Part shown: positions 14,852 to 23,880 of the stretch, one piece after another
How the letters are laid out: each line of letters opens with the position of its first letter
How positions within the stretch are numbered: position 1 is the first letter of the stretch
Origin: an uncultured Nitrospinaceae bacterium
GTDB lineage: Bacteria > Nitrospinota > Nitrospinia > Nitrospinales > VA-1
Length of the DNA: 25,838 nucleotides
Assembly (NCBI GenBank): GCA_938073925.1
Contig: CALJGH010000012.1
Coordinates: forward strand, 1 to 25,838
Reading direction: 5' to 3'
The notes under the pieces: model-generated
The model's database searches: none
Told to the model about the DNA's origin: nothing
Seen by the model: only the letters and a program-made list of their open reading frames with translations
Made by a program: the position numbers and the translations under genes

Positions 14852-16228
14852 TCAATCATGGAATTGAGCGGCAAGCTTATGTGCCAATTCCCCGATATTT
14901 CCTGCGCCCAGAGTTAAAACAACATCACCAGGCTGCAAAGAATTTTTTAAATGTGGAATCACTGAGTCGATACTTTCTAGGAGATCCACGTGTTTGTGTC
15001 CAAACTCCCGAACTCCTTGTGCTATTTTTCGAGAATCGATTCCTTCTATAGATTTTTCGCCTGCGGCATAAATATCCAAAAGAACTAATTGATCGGCATC
15101 GTTAAATGATGAATAAAAACTTTCAAGCAAGTGTTGAGTTCGACTAAAACGATGCGGTTGAAAAACCACTACCAATCTTCGATTGGGCCAAACTGTTTTT
15201 GCAGTTTCCAGGGTGGCCTGGATTTCAGCGGGATGATGACCATAATCATCCACGATGGTTAAAGAATCTGATTGATGAAGAATTTCAAAGCGTCGTTGAA
15301 TACCTGTGAAATTTTTCAAAGCATCAGAAACGGCAGGGAAGTCCATATTCAATTCCATCCCCACCGCAACGGCTGCCAATGTGTTGCAGACATTATGGTT
15401 CCCTAATGACTCGGATGAAATTCGTCCTAGCTTCTTTCCTTGATGGAAAACAGTAAAGTGAGTTTGCAGTTCGCTCACAGATATTTCCCGCGCTGTATAG
15501 TCAGCTTGAGTTTTAAGTCCATACGTAATTGTTCTCTTTTCAATCTTTGGAAGAAGCGATTGCAGGTTAGGATCATCCATGCACAAGATTGCGGTTCCAT
15601 AAAAAGGAACTTTGTTTAGGAATTCCAGAAAAGCGGATTTCATATTCTGCATTGTGTGGTAATAGTCCATATGCTCTTCATCCAGCGTGGTCACAACTGC
15701 AATAGTGGGAGAAAGCTTTAGAAACGAGCCGTCACTTTCATCTGCTTCCGCCACAAGAAATTTACTTTGTCCTAACTTGGCATGGCCGCCCATGTTTTTG
15801 AGTTTTCCTCCAACAATTACTGTTGGGTCTAGATCTCCCCCAGCTAAAACAGTTGCTACTAGAGAAGTGGTTGTTGTTTTTCCATGAGTCCCAGCAATGG
15901 CAATTCCATGTTTCATTCGCATTAACTCTGCCAACATTTCTGCCCTGCGTATTACTGGGATCATTTGTTCTCTGGCAGCCCTAACTTCTGGATTGTCATC
16001 TCTGATTGCGCTCGAAACCACGACAACGTGCTTGTTATCTATGTTTTTGGCTTTATGGTGAAAATGAATGTCTGCACCTAAAGATTCCAAGTGATCGGTT
16101 ACTGAAGATTTTGATTGATCTGATCCGCTTACTTCATAATCTTGATTAATTAGGACTTCAGCGATTCCGCTCATTCCCGAACCTCCAATTCCGATAAAAT
16201 GAATCCGTTGTGTTTTTCCTAAAAACAT
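14852..16228 (-). CDS. murC: UDP-N-acetylmuramate--L-alanine ligase MurC
   Basis: MurC adds L-Ala to UDP-MurNAc. From the ATG at 16228 the protein has 458 residues, the normal length. It shows the Rossmann glycine block RIHFIGIGGSGMSGIAEVL (8-26), P-loop AGTHGKTTTT (112-121), the metal/carbamyl-lysine region EADESDGSFL, the nucleotide-binding SLGNHNVCNTLAAV and IVDDYGHHPAEI, and the C-terminal VVFQPHRFSRT. A start 24 codons further up is open, but it lies inside murG and has no family similarity. Its first 10 bases overlap the end of murG. Confidence 0.98.
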   Translation of the reverse strand: MFLGKTQRIHFIGIGGSGMSGIAEVLINQDYEVSGSDQSKSSVTDHLESLGADIHFHHKAKNIDNKHVVVVSSAIRDDNPEVRAAREQMIPVIRRAEMLAELMRMKHGIAIAGTHGKTTTTSLVATVLAGGDLDPTVIVGGKLKNMGGHAKLGQSKFLVAEADESDGSFLKLSPTIAVVTTLDEEHMDYYHTMQNMKSAFLEFLNKVPFYGTAILCMDDPNLQSLLPKIEKRTITYGLKTQADYTAREISVSELQTHFTVFHQGKKLGRISSESLGNHNVCNTLAAVAVGMELNMDFPAVSDALKNFTGIQRRFEILHQSDSLTIVDDYGHHPAEIQATLETAKTVWPNRRLVVVFQPHRFSRTQHLLESFYSSFNDADQLVLLDIYAAGEKSIEGIDSRKIAQGVREFGHKHVDLLESIDSVIPHLKNSLQPGDVVLTLGAGNIGELAHKLAAQFHD

Positions 16229-17364
16229 GACAAAACATAATTTCCTTGAATTTTTTTTCTTCCCGACTTTCTGTAAGTATCTTTTAGTAACTCCATGCAA
16301 AGGAGCCTTACTTTTTCGGTCGCATCTCTATTTCCCAGTTTGTAGCTATTTTTTTCCATGACTTCTAAACGCTCGGGTTCTTCCATAGCTTGAAGAATAG
16401 ATCCTGCAATACGAGGCCCTGAAAGTTCTTCATCCAGAACAAGTTCCCCAGCATTGGCAACTTCGAGAATACGTGCGTTTTTTTCCTGATGATTGTGTGC
16501 TGCGTGTGGAAAAGGAACCAAAACTGACATTTTGCCGCAGGCAGTAACTTCCGCAAGAGTCGTGGCTCCGGCACGGCAGATGACCAGAGATGCTTTTTTA
16601 TATTGATCTGCCATGTCATCAATGAACGGGCGTATGTCACAAGAAAACTTGCTCTCTTTGTATTTTTTGCTCACTGTTTCATAATCTACCTCTCCGGTTT
16701 GGTGAGTAATGTGTAAATCACCTTTTTTCTCAGAGAGGGATTCTAAAGCTTCCACCATAGCCATATTTATAGAATGAGCACCTTGACTACCGCCAAGAAC
16801 CAGAACTCGAAATGGTCCTTCTATTTTTTCAGGGTTCTCTGCTTTTGGCTGGCAAAATTCTTCACGGATCATGTTTCCTGTTACTTCCACTTTCTCTTTG
16901 GGAAAAGCTCTTGATGATTCTTTAAAGGAGACTGCAATTTTGTCGGCAATTTTCCCCAACCATTTATTTGTCATTCCAGGGATTGAATTCTGCTCGTGAA
17001 TTAGAATAGGAATTCGTAGAATCCATGCGGAAAGAACCAAAGGTCCGGATGCATAGCCACCGACACCCACCACCAGACCAGGACGTTTTCTAATTAAAAA
17101 GCACATGGACTGAGCAGTTCCAATCGGCAGTTTGAACCAGGACACCCATCGGGCAATTTTCTTTTTGCCCAATAAGCCCGCAGAAAGAATAGTTTTTAAA
17201 GCAAAACCTTCACGGGGCAATACTTTTGCTTCGATACCCTTTTGGGTTCCTACAAAAGAAATTTCAATATCCATATCGTGCCTCATTAATGCTCTTGCTA
17301 GAGCAAGTCCGGGGTACAGGTGACCGCCTGTGCCGCCACCTGCTATGACAACTCGTTTACTCAT
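16219..17364 (-). CDS. murG: UDP-GlcNAc transferase MurG (lipid II synthase)
   Basis: MurG transfers GlcNAc to lipid I on the inner face of the membrane. The 381-residue GT-B protein starts with VVIAGGGTGGHLYPGLALA (5-23) and continues with VVGVGGYASGPLVLSA, ILIHEQNSIPGMTNKWL, VLVLGGSQGAHSIN and the donor-site CRAGATTLAEVTACGK with PFPHAAHNHQEKNA. The C-terminal tail (residues about 366-381) is a short basic extension beyond the usual fold. The ATG sits directly next to ftsW (10 bases from its stop), fitting translational coupling. Confidence 0.98.
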   Translation of the reverse strand: MSKRVVIAGGGTGGHLYPGLALARALMRHDMDIEISFVGTQKGIEAKVLPREGFALKTILSAGLLGKKKIARWVSWFKLPIGTAQSMCFLIRKRPGLVVGVGGYASGPLVLSAWILRIPILIHEQNSIPGMTNKWLGKIADKIAVSFKESSRAFPKEKVEVTGNMIREEFCQPKAENPEKIEGPFRVLVLGGSQGAHSINMAMVEALESLSEKKGDLHITHQTGEVDYETVSKKYKESKFSCDIRPFIDDMADQYKKASLVICRAGATTLAEVTACGKMSVLVPFPHAAHNHQEKNARILEVANAGELVLDEELSGPRIAGSILQAMEEPERLEVMEKNSYKLGNRDATEKVRLLCMELLKDTYRKSGRKKIQGNYVLSCF

Positions 17365-17374
17365 TAATTCATCA

Positions 17375-18481
17375 TCAACGTCTTACGGTTTGTTCTGAAA
17401 TATTCAGTAGTACGCCTACAGAAAGCATCGTTACCATCATCGACGACCCTCCCATGCTTATAAATGGTAGGGGCAATCCTTTTGTGGGAAGAAGACCCGA
17501 AGCGACTCCCAGGTTTATAAAAGCCTGCAAACCGATTAATAGAGTCAGCCCTGTTGCTAAATGAGTTCCGAAAGGATCTTTGGCTCGGTAGGCCGTCATA
17601 AACCCTCTCCAGATAAAGATCGAGAACAGGAGAACGATTCCTGTTGTTCCGACAAATCCCAACTCTTCCCCGATTACTGAAAAAATAAAATCCGTATGCG
17701 CTTCTGGAAGGTGGAAAAGTTTTTGATGCCCGGCTCCCAATCCGGTGCCCCAAAACCCCCCGCGTCCAAAGGCATAAAAAGACTGAATGACCTGGAACCC
17801 TTTTCCCGTAGGATCTTCCCATGGATTGAGAAAGGAAATGATTCTCTGAGTTCGGTATTCGGCGGTTAGAATTGCCGATGCTATAAATGGAACTATTGCC
17901 AGGATGGAAAGGAATAGAAATTTTTTCCTGAGTCCGGCGATAAAAAGCATTGTGAAGGTGACCGTACAAATAATCATGGCTGTTCCAAAATCGGGCTGGA
18001 ACAAGATGGGTATAAAGAAGAAACCCAGAACAATTAGATTGGGTAAATAACCGTATGCAAAATTCCTTAGCTTGTAGGCTCGTTTTACCAGGGACTTTGC
18101 AATAAACAGAACGAGAGTGAACTTTGCCAGTTCCGAAGGTTGAAACGAAAATCCGCCTAAGGTTAACCACCGACGAGCCCCACCCACCTTTTTGCTGAAC
18201 TCGGGAAACATCACTACTATTAATAGCAGGAAGGTGAAAATCATAATGGGGTACGTAAATTGATGCAGCTTGTGGTAGTTTATGTTTTTTGTTATTAAAA
18301 GCAGACCCGTTCCCAGCAGGCACCATAAGACCTGTCGCTTCAGGAAGTAATAGGAGTCGTTGTGGTTGTTCATGGTGTAAGCAGCGCTTGAGCTGAATAC
18401 CATTACGATTCCTATGAGAACCAGAACTGCTACCGTGATGCATAGGATGGAATCGCAGCTTGTCTGTCGAGTTTCGTTCAA
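17375..18481 (-). CDS. ftsW: Septal peptidoglycan polymerase FtsW (SEDS)
   Basis: FtsW polymerises lipid II into glycan strands at the septum together with the FtsI transpeptidase. The 368-residue membrane protein has about ten hydrophobic segments and SEDS blocks GGARRWLTLGGFSFQPSELA (100-119), ILFQPDFGTAM, LNPWEDPTGKGFQVIQS, FGRGGFWGTGLGAGHQKLFH, LPEAHTDFIFSVIGEELGF and LPFISMGGSSMM. No in-frame ATG precedes residue 27. The likely start is TTG at 18481, with AAGGA about 9 bases before it inside the end of murD. A longer reading frame in another phase covers the same bases but has no family similarity. Confidence 0.97.
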   Translation of the reverse strand: MNETRQTSCDSILCITVAVLVLIGIVMVFSSSAAYTMNNHNDSYYFLKRQVLWCLLGTGLLLITKNINYHKLHQFTYPIMIFTFLLLIVVMFPEFSKKVGGARRWLTLGGFSFQPSELAKFTLVLFIAKSLVKRAYKLRNFAYGYLPNLIVLGFFFIPILFQPDFGTAMIICTVTFTMLFIAGLRKKFLFLSILAIVPFIASAILTAEYRTQRIISFLNPWEDPTGKGFQVIQSFYAFGRGGFWGTGLGAGHQKLFHLPEAHTDFIFSVIGEELGFVGTTGIVLLFSIFIWRGFMTAYRAKDPFGTHLATGLTLLIGLQAFINLGVASGLLPTKGLPLPFISMGGSSMMVTMLSVGVLLNISEQTVRR

Positions 18482-18487
18482 CGCTTG

Positions 18488-19834
18488 TCATCCTTCCAAG
18501 TTATTTACGATAGATTTAAACTGGTTCCCGCGATCGATATAGTCTTTGAACATGTCAAAACTTGCGCAGGCGGGAGAAAGAAGAACGATATCTCCTTTTT
18601 CCGCTTTTTCTTTTGCGAGAGTGACCGCCCCTTCAAGTGAATCGGATTCTTCGTAACCAAAAGATCCATTCAAGACACTCCTAAATTTTGGTCGCGTTTC
18701 CCCAATTAGAACCAAGTACTTTACTTTTTTCTTCATAATAGTTTTTAAACCGGAAAAATCTGCGTTCTTATCCTTGCCACCAGCGATAAGGATGATTGGG
18801 CGGTCAAAAGCATTTAATGACTTGCATACAGAGCCGACATTGGTGCCTTTTGAGTCATTGATAAAATCAACTCCATCTCGATTGCATACCCATTCCAGTC
18901 GATGCTCCAAACCCGTAAAACTTCCCAGAACTTTTTGAATGGACTCCAGAGGGATGCCTAGCAGCAGAGCTGTTGCTAATGCGGGTAAAACATTTTCCAC
19001 CTGCCAAAGTAATCCGCGAGAAAGCGCGCTTAATGCAAATATTTCTCCCTCAAACTCATCGATGCTTGCGAAGATTTTTCCGTTTTGCACATACACCCCA
19101 TACTCCAACGGACTTTCTACGCTGAAGCGGATTTTTTTTGCAGGGCAATTTTTCCCCAGAGAATGAGCGCTGGGGTCATCCTGGTTCAAAATAAGAAAAT
19201 CTTTTTTAGTTTGGTTTGCATAGATTTTTTCTTTCAACCCTGCGTATTGCTCAAAACTTTTATGTCGGTCCAAATGATCGGGCGTGATGTTCAAGACAAT
19301 GGCAATCTTAGGATGAAAGCTGTGAGTGGCCTCCATTTGGAAACTGGATATTTCAAGCACTCGATATTCCACCCGCTCTTGATCTAATAGCGAAATGAAA
19401 GGAGTGCCTAGGTTTCCACCCACCGTCACATTTATTCCTCCTTCTTTAAGAATTTCGCCAATCAAACTTGTGCAGGTCGACTTGCCATTGGTTCCAGTAA
19501 TGCCAATGAGTGAGGCACTATTGAATCTGCTTGCAAGCTCGATTTCGCTGATAATTTCTACTCCTTTTTGTCGCGATCTTTTAAGGAAGCTTGACTCAAT
19601 GTCCACACCTGGACTGATCACTACCATCTCTGAATCAGGATGCGGTTCGCAGTTTTTGTAAACTGCCTTGACATCGGGAAAGAGCTGACTCGCCAGTTCA
19701 GATAGATGGTCGTGAGATTTGCTATCCATAATTGAAACCTTTGCGCCTCGAAGACTAAGGAAATTAGCTGTCGCAATGCCCGTTTTCCCCAAGCCAATTA
19801 CAGAAATAATTTTGTTTTTTAAATCCATGTTCAT
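18488..19834 (-). CDS. murD: UDP-N-acetylmuramoylalanine--D-glutamate ligase MurD
   Basis: MurD adds D-Glu to UDP-MurNAc-L-Ala. The 448-residue protein has the N-terminal block ISVIGLGKTGIATANFL (10-26), VISPGVD, P-loop GITGTNGKSTCTSLIG (111-126), NLGTPFISLL, EISSFQME, LNITPDHLDRH, the domain-3 FINDSKGTNVGS and IILIAGGKDKNADF, and the terminal LLSPACASFDMFKDYIDRG. The ATG overlaps the mraY stop as ATGA. A second ATG two codons in is an alternative start. Confidence 0.98.
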   Translation of the reverse strand: MNMDLKNKIISVIGLGKTGIATANFLSLRGAKVSIMDSKSHDHLSELASQLFPDVKAVYKNCEPHPDSEMVVISPGVDIESSFLKRSRQKGVEIISEIELASRFNSASLIGITGTNGKSTCTSLIGEILKEGGINVTVGGNLGTPFISLLDQERVEYRVLEISSFQMEATHSFHPKIAIVLNITPDHLDRHKSFEQYAGLKEKIYANQTKKDFLILNQDDPSAHSLGKNCPAKKIRFSVESPLEYGVYVQNGKIFASIDEFEGEIFALSALSRGLLWQVENVLPALATALLLGIPLESIQKVLGSFTGLEHRLEWVCNRDGVDFINDSKGTNVGSVCKSLNAFDRPIILIAGGKDKNADFSGLKTIMKKKVKYLVLIGETRPKFRSVLNGSFGYEESDSLEGAVTLAKEKAEKGDIVLLSPACASFDMFKDYIDRGNQFKSIVNNLEG

Positions 19835-20916
19835 CTAAGTTTTAATGTGCTCAAGCTGATCATTGCTAGGACGACAGCAACAATCCAAAAGCGAACAATC
19901 ACCTTGGGCTCCGACCAACCTAGTTGCTCAAAGTGGTGGTGAAGCGGAGCCATTTTGAAAAATCGCTTCCCGCCTGTGTATTTGAAATAACCCACCTGAA
20001 TAATTACTGACAAAGCTTCAATAACAAAAATCCCGCCAATAAGAATTAAAAGCAATTCGTGTTTAACGATCACCGCTATGGTTCCTATAAAACCTCCCAA
20101 AGATAAAGACCCCACATCACCCATGAAAATTTGCGCGGGGTAGGAGTTGTACCAGAGAAACCCCAGGCTAGCTCCCATGACAGCTGAGCTGGCAACAGCG
20201 ATTTCTCCTGCACCTTTTACGTATTGAATGTTTAGATACTCAGCGAATTTGACATGGCCACAGATGTAGACGATGCCGGTGTAAGTGAGAGTAGCTATTA
20301 TGATGGGGCCAATTGCCAGACCATCGAGGCCGTCTGTTAGATTGACAGCATTCGATGTCCCAACAATTATGAACGCAATAAAAAATAGATACAGAAAGCC
20401 GAGGTCGGGTTGAAATTCTTTAAAAAACGGCACCGACAAACGCGTCGCGTAATCTGCGCGTGTAGGATCAAAATAAAGCAGATAAATTCCTACGCCGAGG
20501 CTTACCAAAAGTTGCAGTAGAAGTTTTTCCTTGGCAGAAATCCCATTTCCCTTTCGGAGTTTTAAGATGTCATCGCGTAAACCGATGACCCCAAAACCGA
20601 TCACTGAAAAAATGATCACCCAGATATAGCGGCTTTCAAGGTTTGCCCATAATAAAGTTGATCCTAAAAAAGTTGCCAGTATCAGGAGGCCTCCCATTGT
20701 AGGAGTTCCTGATTTGGAGGCATGATGCTCTGGCCCATCGCTACGAATCGTTTCTCCTATTTGAAATTTTTGCAACATTCGAATCATTAAGTTGCCAAGG
20801 GTCAAGCTAAGCACTAGGGCAGTAACCCCGGAATAGGCCGAGCGAAATGTAATGTATTTAAACACATTCAAAAACGAATATTCAGAGCTAAGCGGATAAA
20901 ATAGATGGTAAAACAT
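19831..20916 (-). CDS. mraY: Phospho-MurNAc-pentapeptide transferase MraY
   Basis: MraY transfers phospho-MurNAc-pentapeptide to undecaprenyl phosphate, giving lipid I. The 361-residue protein has about ten transmembrane segments and all family blocks: KSGTPTMGGLLIL (68-80), the metal-site D115-D116 in GVIGLRDDILKLRKG, GTSNAVNLTDGLDGLAIGP with D195, YPAQIFMGDVGSLSLGG and the histidine block MAPLHHHFEQLGW. Arg at position 114 before the Asp pair is a mild departure from the more usual hydrophobic residue. murF ends 19 bases upstream. Confidence 0.98.
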   Translation of the reverse strand: MFYHLFYPLSSEYSFLNVFKYITFRSAYSGVTALVLSLTLGNLMIRMLQKFQIGETIRSDGPEHHASKSGTPTMGGLLILATFLGSTLLWANLESRYIWVIIFSVIGFGVIGLRDDILKLRKGNGISAKEKLLLQLLVSLGVGIYLLYFDPTRADYATRLSVPFFKEFQPDLGFLYLFFIAFIIVGTSNAVNLTDGLDGLAIGPIIIATLTYTGIVYICGHVKFAEYLNIQYVKGAGEIAVASSAVMGASLGFLWYNSYPAQIFMGDVGSLSLGGFIGTIAVIVKHELLLILIGGIFVIEALSVIIQVGYFKYTGGKRFFKMAPLHHHFEQLGWSEPKVIVRFWIVAVVLAMISLSTLKLR

Positions 20917-20935
20917 TTTTTAATTATTTCGTTCT

Positions 20936-22333
20936 TTAGGTTTTTAAATATTCCTGAATAATATTTTCCATTTTCGTGCCACGAGAACCTTTGATAAGTA
21001 GGCAATCGCCTTTTTCAACGTTCCTCAGCAGATAGCTCACTGCTTCGGCGTGTGTATTGAATTTCCCTATTTGCAGTGGATGTCGGGGATTTTTTTTTGC
21101 ACTTTCTGCGACCAAAGAGGCCAGCGGGCCAACCGTCACCAAATGATCCACATTTGATAGGATTATTTCTTGTCCTAGTTCATGATGAGCAGACTCAGAT
21201 AAGAGACCAAGTTCGAGCATGTCGCCAATAATCAAAAATCGTTTTCCCTGAGTATTAAATTCCGACAAAGTTTTTAGCGCTTCTCTCATAGATTGCGGAT
21301 TCGCGTTATACGCATCGTTGATCAGGGTCACTCCTTCATAATGAATCTGCTCATTTCTCTGAGGGATTTGCTGGTAATTTTCTAATCCTCGACTCATATC
21401 TTTTCCTGATATGCCTAGCGAATGACCTGTAGCTAGAGCCGCAAGGGCGTTATATATATTGCAGTAGCCAATCTGGGAGAGGTTGACCGAAATCGTTTGG
21501 TTGAAAACTTTAGCCGTGAAGGTAAACCCACTACTTCCCTCGTTTTGAATATTGCTTGCCTGAACATCCGACGATTGTTCAATTCCGTAGGTGATTTTTT
21601 TGACGCGTAACGACTTAGCCAGTTCAAGAACCAAGGGATCGTCTGCGTTAACAATTGCTGTTCCTTCTTCGGTGATGGCGTCAAACAGTTCGCCTTTTGC
21701 AGCCTGGACATCCTTTATTGTTTTTAGCTGATCGAGATGACCCACAGATATATTCGTGATGACACCTATGTCAGGCTTTGCTATTTCAGCAAGCCGTTTG
21801 ATTTCACCAGCAGCACTCATGCCCATCTCAAGAACGCCGACCTCATGCTCTGGTTTTCTTGCCAATAAAGTCAGGGGAAGACCGATGTGATTGTTAAGGT
21901 TCCCCTGTGTTTTTAGAGTTTTATATTTTGTTTCAATAATTGAGGCGATCATTTCTTTGGTTGTCGATTTTCCATTAGTCCCTGTTACAGCAACAACCTG
22001 AAAAGGAAACCGAGTCCTTTGATAACCGGCAAGGTCTTGCAATGCCCGTAAAGTATTCTGAGACTGAATGACGAAGGGCGAATTTCCTCCGCTGATCATG
22101 TTTCCAGAAAGATGGACCGGATCAGATAAGATAATTCCTGCCGCACCTTTGTTAATAGCTTCTCCAAGAAAATTATGGCCGTCAAAATTTTCACCCTGAA
22201 TACACACAAACAATTCCTCTTTTTTGATGGTTCGGGAGTTTATGGATACTCCGCGGAATGCCTTTGCCGCACTACCTTTCAATAGTTTTCCACCTACTAC
22301 GCCCAGACAGTCTTTAGCTTTGCCTTTTATCAA
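20936..22333 (-). CDS. murF: UDP-MurNAc-tripeptide--D-Ala-D-Ala ligase MurF
   Basis: MurF adds D-Ala-D-Ala to complete the pentapeptide. The 465-residue protein shows VSINSRTIKKEELFVCIQG (29-47), P-loop VTGTNGKSTTKEMI (116-129), LNNHIGLPLTLL, LEMGMSAAGEIKRL, ITNISVGHLDQL, INDAYNANPQSM and the terminal LLIKGSRGTKMENII. The start is a TTG overlapping the murE stop as TTGA, with GGAG 11 bases before it. No in-frame ATG occurs near the N-terminus (the first Met is near residue 79), so a TTG start is strongly implied. Confidence 0.97.
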   Translation of the reverse strand: MIKGKAKDCLGVVGGKLLKGSAAKAFRGVSINSRTIKKEELFVCIQGENFDGHNFLGEAINKGAAGIILSDPVHLSGNMISGGNSPFVIQSQNTLRALQDLAGYQRTRFPFQVVAVTGTNGKSTTKEMIASIIETKYKTLKTQGNLNNHIGLPLTLLARKPEHEVGVLEMGMSAAGEIKRLAEIAKPDIGVITNISVGHLDQLKTIKDVQAAKGELFDAITEEGTAIVNADDPLVLELAKSLRVKKITYGIEQSSDVQASNIQNEGSSGFTFTAKVFNQTISVNLSQIGYCNIYNALAALATGHSLGISGKDMSRGLENYQQIPQRNEQIHYEGVTLINDAYNANPQSMREALKTLSEFNTQGKRFLIIGDMLELGLLSESAHHELGQEIILSNVDHLVTVGPLASLVAESAKKNPRHPLQIGKFNTHAEAVSYLLRNVEKGDCLLIKGSRGTKMENIIQEYLKT

Positions 22334-23880
22334 TGAATTTGTTTCTCCAAAAAATCTCTAGCAACTTCTCGATCATCAAAATATTCTTTTTGCGTGCCTA
22401 ACACCTGGTAGTCCTCATGACCTTTTCCAGCAATTAAAACGAGATCATTTTTTTCTGCACGGCTGATCGCATATTCAATAGCTTCTCGTCGATCTGTGAT
22501 CGTTACGTGTGAGGCCGAAGCAGGAACGCCTTTGAGTATGTCTGAAATAATATTTTCCGGGTTTTCCGTGCGCGGGTTATCAGAAGTGATGACAGAGAAG
22601 TCGGATTTTTCTGTTGCTATACGGCCCATACCTTCTCTTTTACCTTTATCCCGATCCCCACCACACCCAAAAACAACAATCACCTTTCCCTCGGTAAAAG
22701 TTTTAGTCGCCGTAATGGCTTTACAAAGGGCATCTTCTGTATGTGCGTAATCGACCAGTACGGAAAAATTCTGCCCCTTACTTATTGACTCGAATCTTCC
22801 CGGGATGCATGGAATATTTTGAAAGGTACTTTGAATCATGTTCAGCGACATACCTTGAACTAATGCGTAAGCAGAAGCCGATAGAAGGTTGTAGATATTA
22901 TGTTCGCCGAGAAGGTTTGTATTAATTTCGGTAGACCCGTTGGGCGTTTTTAAAGTAAATCGACTTCCAGTAGCTATCAGTGAAATGTTTTCCGCTGAAA
23001 AATCTGCAGAACTATTTATTCCAGTTGAAATGGCATTTCTCTTTAGCTCTACGGCGAATTCTTTTCCAGCGGGATCATCGATGTTTAGGATGGGCACTTT
23101 GACGTTATTTCCCCTGAACAAATCAGCTTTTGAGTTTTTATATTCTTCCATGCTGCTATGGAAATCGAGATGATCTCGACTCAGATTTGTAAAAATTCCA
23201 ACGTCAAAATCCATATCGTAAACACGCTTTTGTGAGAGGGCATGAGAAGACACCTCTAGAAAACAATCTGTAACTCCCGCATCCACCATTTGTCTCAATT
23301 TTAGATTGAGTTCGAGAGATTCAGGCGTAGTCATAGCTGCCGGAGTTTTTATTTTTCCGAAATGACAATCGATGGTTCCTATAACTCCCGTATCCCTACC
23401 ATCAGCCTTGGCCAGAGCCTCCAAAACATAAGTCAGCGTTGTTTTTCCATTAGTGCCGGTTATACCTGTCAGGTTCAAATGCGCGGAAGGATCCCCGTAA
23501 AAGTTTGCACTAACTATCGACAAGGACTTCCTAGAATCAGCAACACATAAAACGGTGATGCTTTTGTGATCGATGTGAAGCGAAGACAGAGATTCGATTG
23601 AAGCTTCAGCGATAATCGCGATCGCGCCTTTATCCAAAGCTTCTTTAATAAATACTCTGCCGTCGTGCTTTCCACCAGGGATGGCAACGAAAAGTCCATC
23701 TTGCCTCACTTTTCTCGAGTCGAAAGCGATGTTTTCGATTTCAAGGTCACGATTTCCCAGAGATTCTGCTATTTCAATTCCCGCGATTAAATTTTTAAGA
23801 TTTTTTTCGGACATATTTTTTTCTATAGAAAAATCGTTTTCTGAAAATAAAAACCATTTTGTTGATACAGTCTGTTTCAT
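22330..23880 (-). CDS. murE: UDP-MurNAc-L-Ala-D-Glu--meso-diaminopimelate ligase MurE
   Basis: MurE adds the third peptide residue. The 516-residue sequence has IAFDSRKVRQDGLFVAIPG (51-69), P-loop GITGTNGKTTLTYVLE (139-154), LEVSSHALSQKRV, FTNLSRDHLDFHSSMEEY, K251 as the likely carbamylated lysine, and VDYAHTEDAL. The motif D434-N-P-R437 marks specificity for meso-diaminopimelate rather than lysine. LIAGKGHEDYQV follows near the end. The ATG at 23880 overlaps the ftsI stop (TAATG). An ATG 22 codons in (23814) would give a more typical length and is a real alternative. Confidence 0.98.
   Translation of the reverse strand: MKQTVSTKWFLFSENDFSIEKNMSEKNLKNLIAGIEIAESLGNRDLEIENIAFDSRKVRQDGLFVAIPGGKHDGRVFIKEALDKGAIAIIAEASIESLSSLHIDHKSITVLCVADSRKSLSIVSANFYGDPSAHLNLTGITGTNGKTTLTYVLEALAKADGRDTGVIGTIDCHFGKIKTPAAMTTPESLELNLKLRQMVDAGVTDCFLEVSSHALSQKRVYDMDFDVGIFTNLSRDHLDFHSSMEEYKNSKADLFRGNNVKVPILNIDDPAGKEFAVELKRNAISTGINSSADFSAENISLIATGSRFTLKTPNGSTEINTNLLGEHNIYNLLSASAYALVQGMSLNMIQSTFQNIPCIPGRFESISKGQNFSVLVDYAHTEDALCKAITATKTFTEGKVIVVFGCGGDRDKGKREGMGRIATEKSDFSVITSDNPRTENPENIISDILKGVPASASHVTITDRREAIEYAISRAEKNDLVLIAGKGHEDYQVLGTQKEYFDDREVARDFLEKQIH

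Noticed and set aside
17364..18491. A 375-residue open frame on the same strand as ftsW in another phase
   Set aside because: It coincides almost exactly with ftsW, its translation is rich in Ser, Arg and His without domain similarity, and the ftsW frame has all SEDS motifs.
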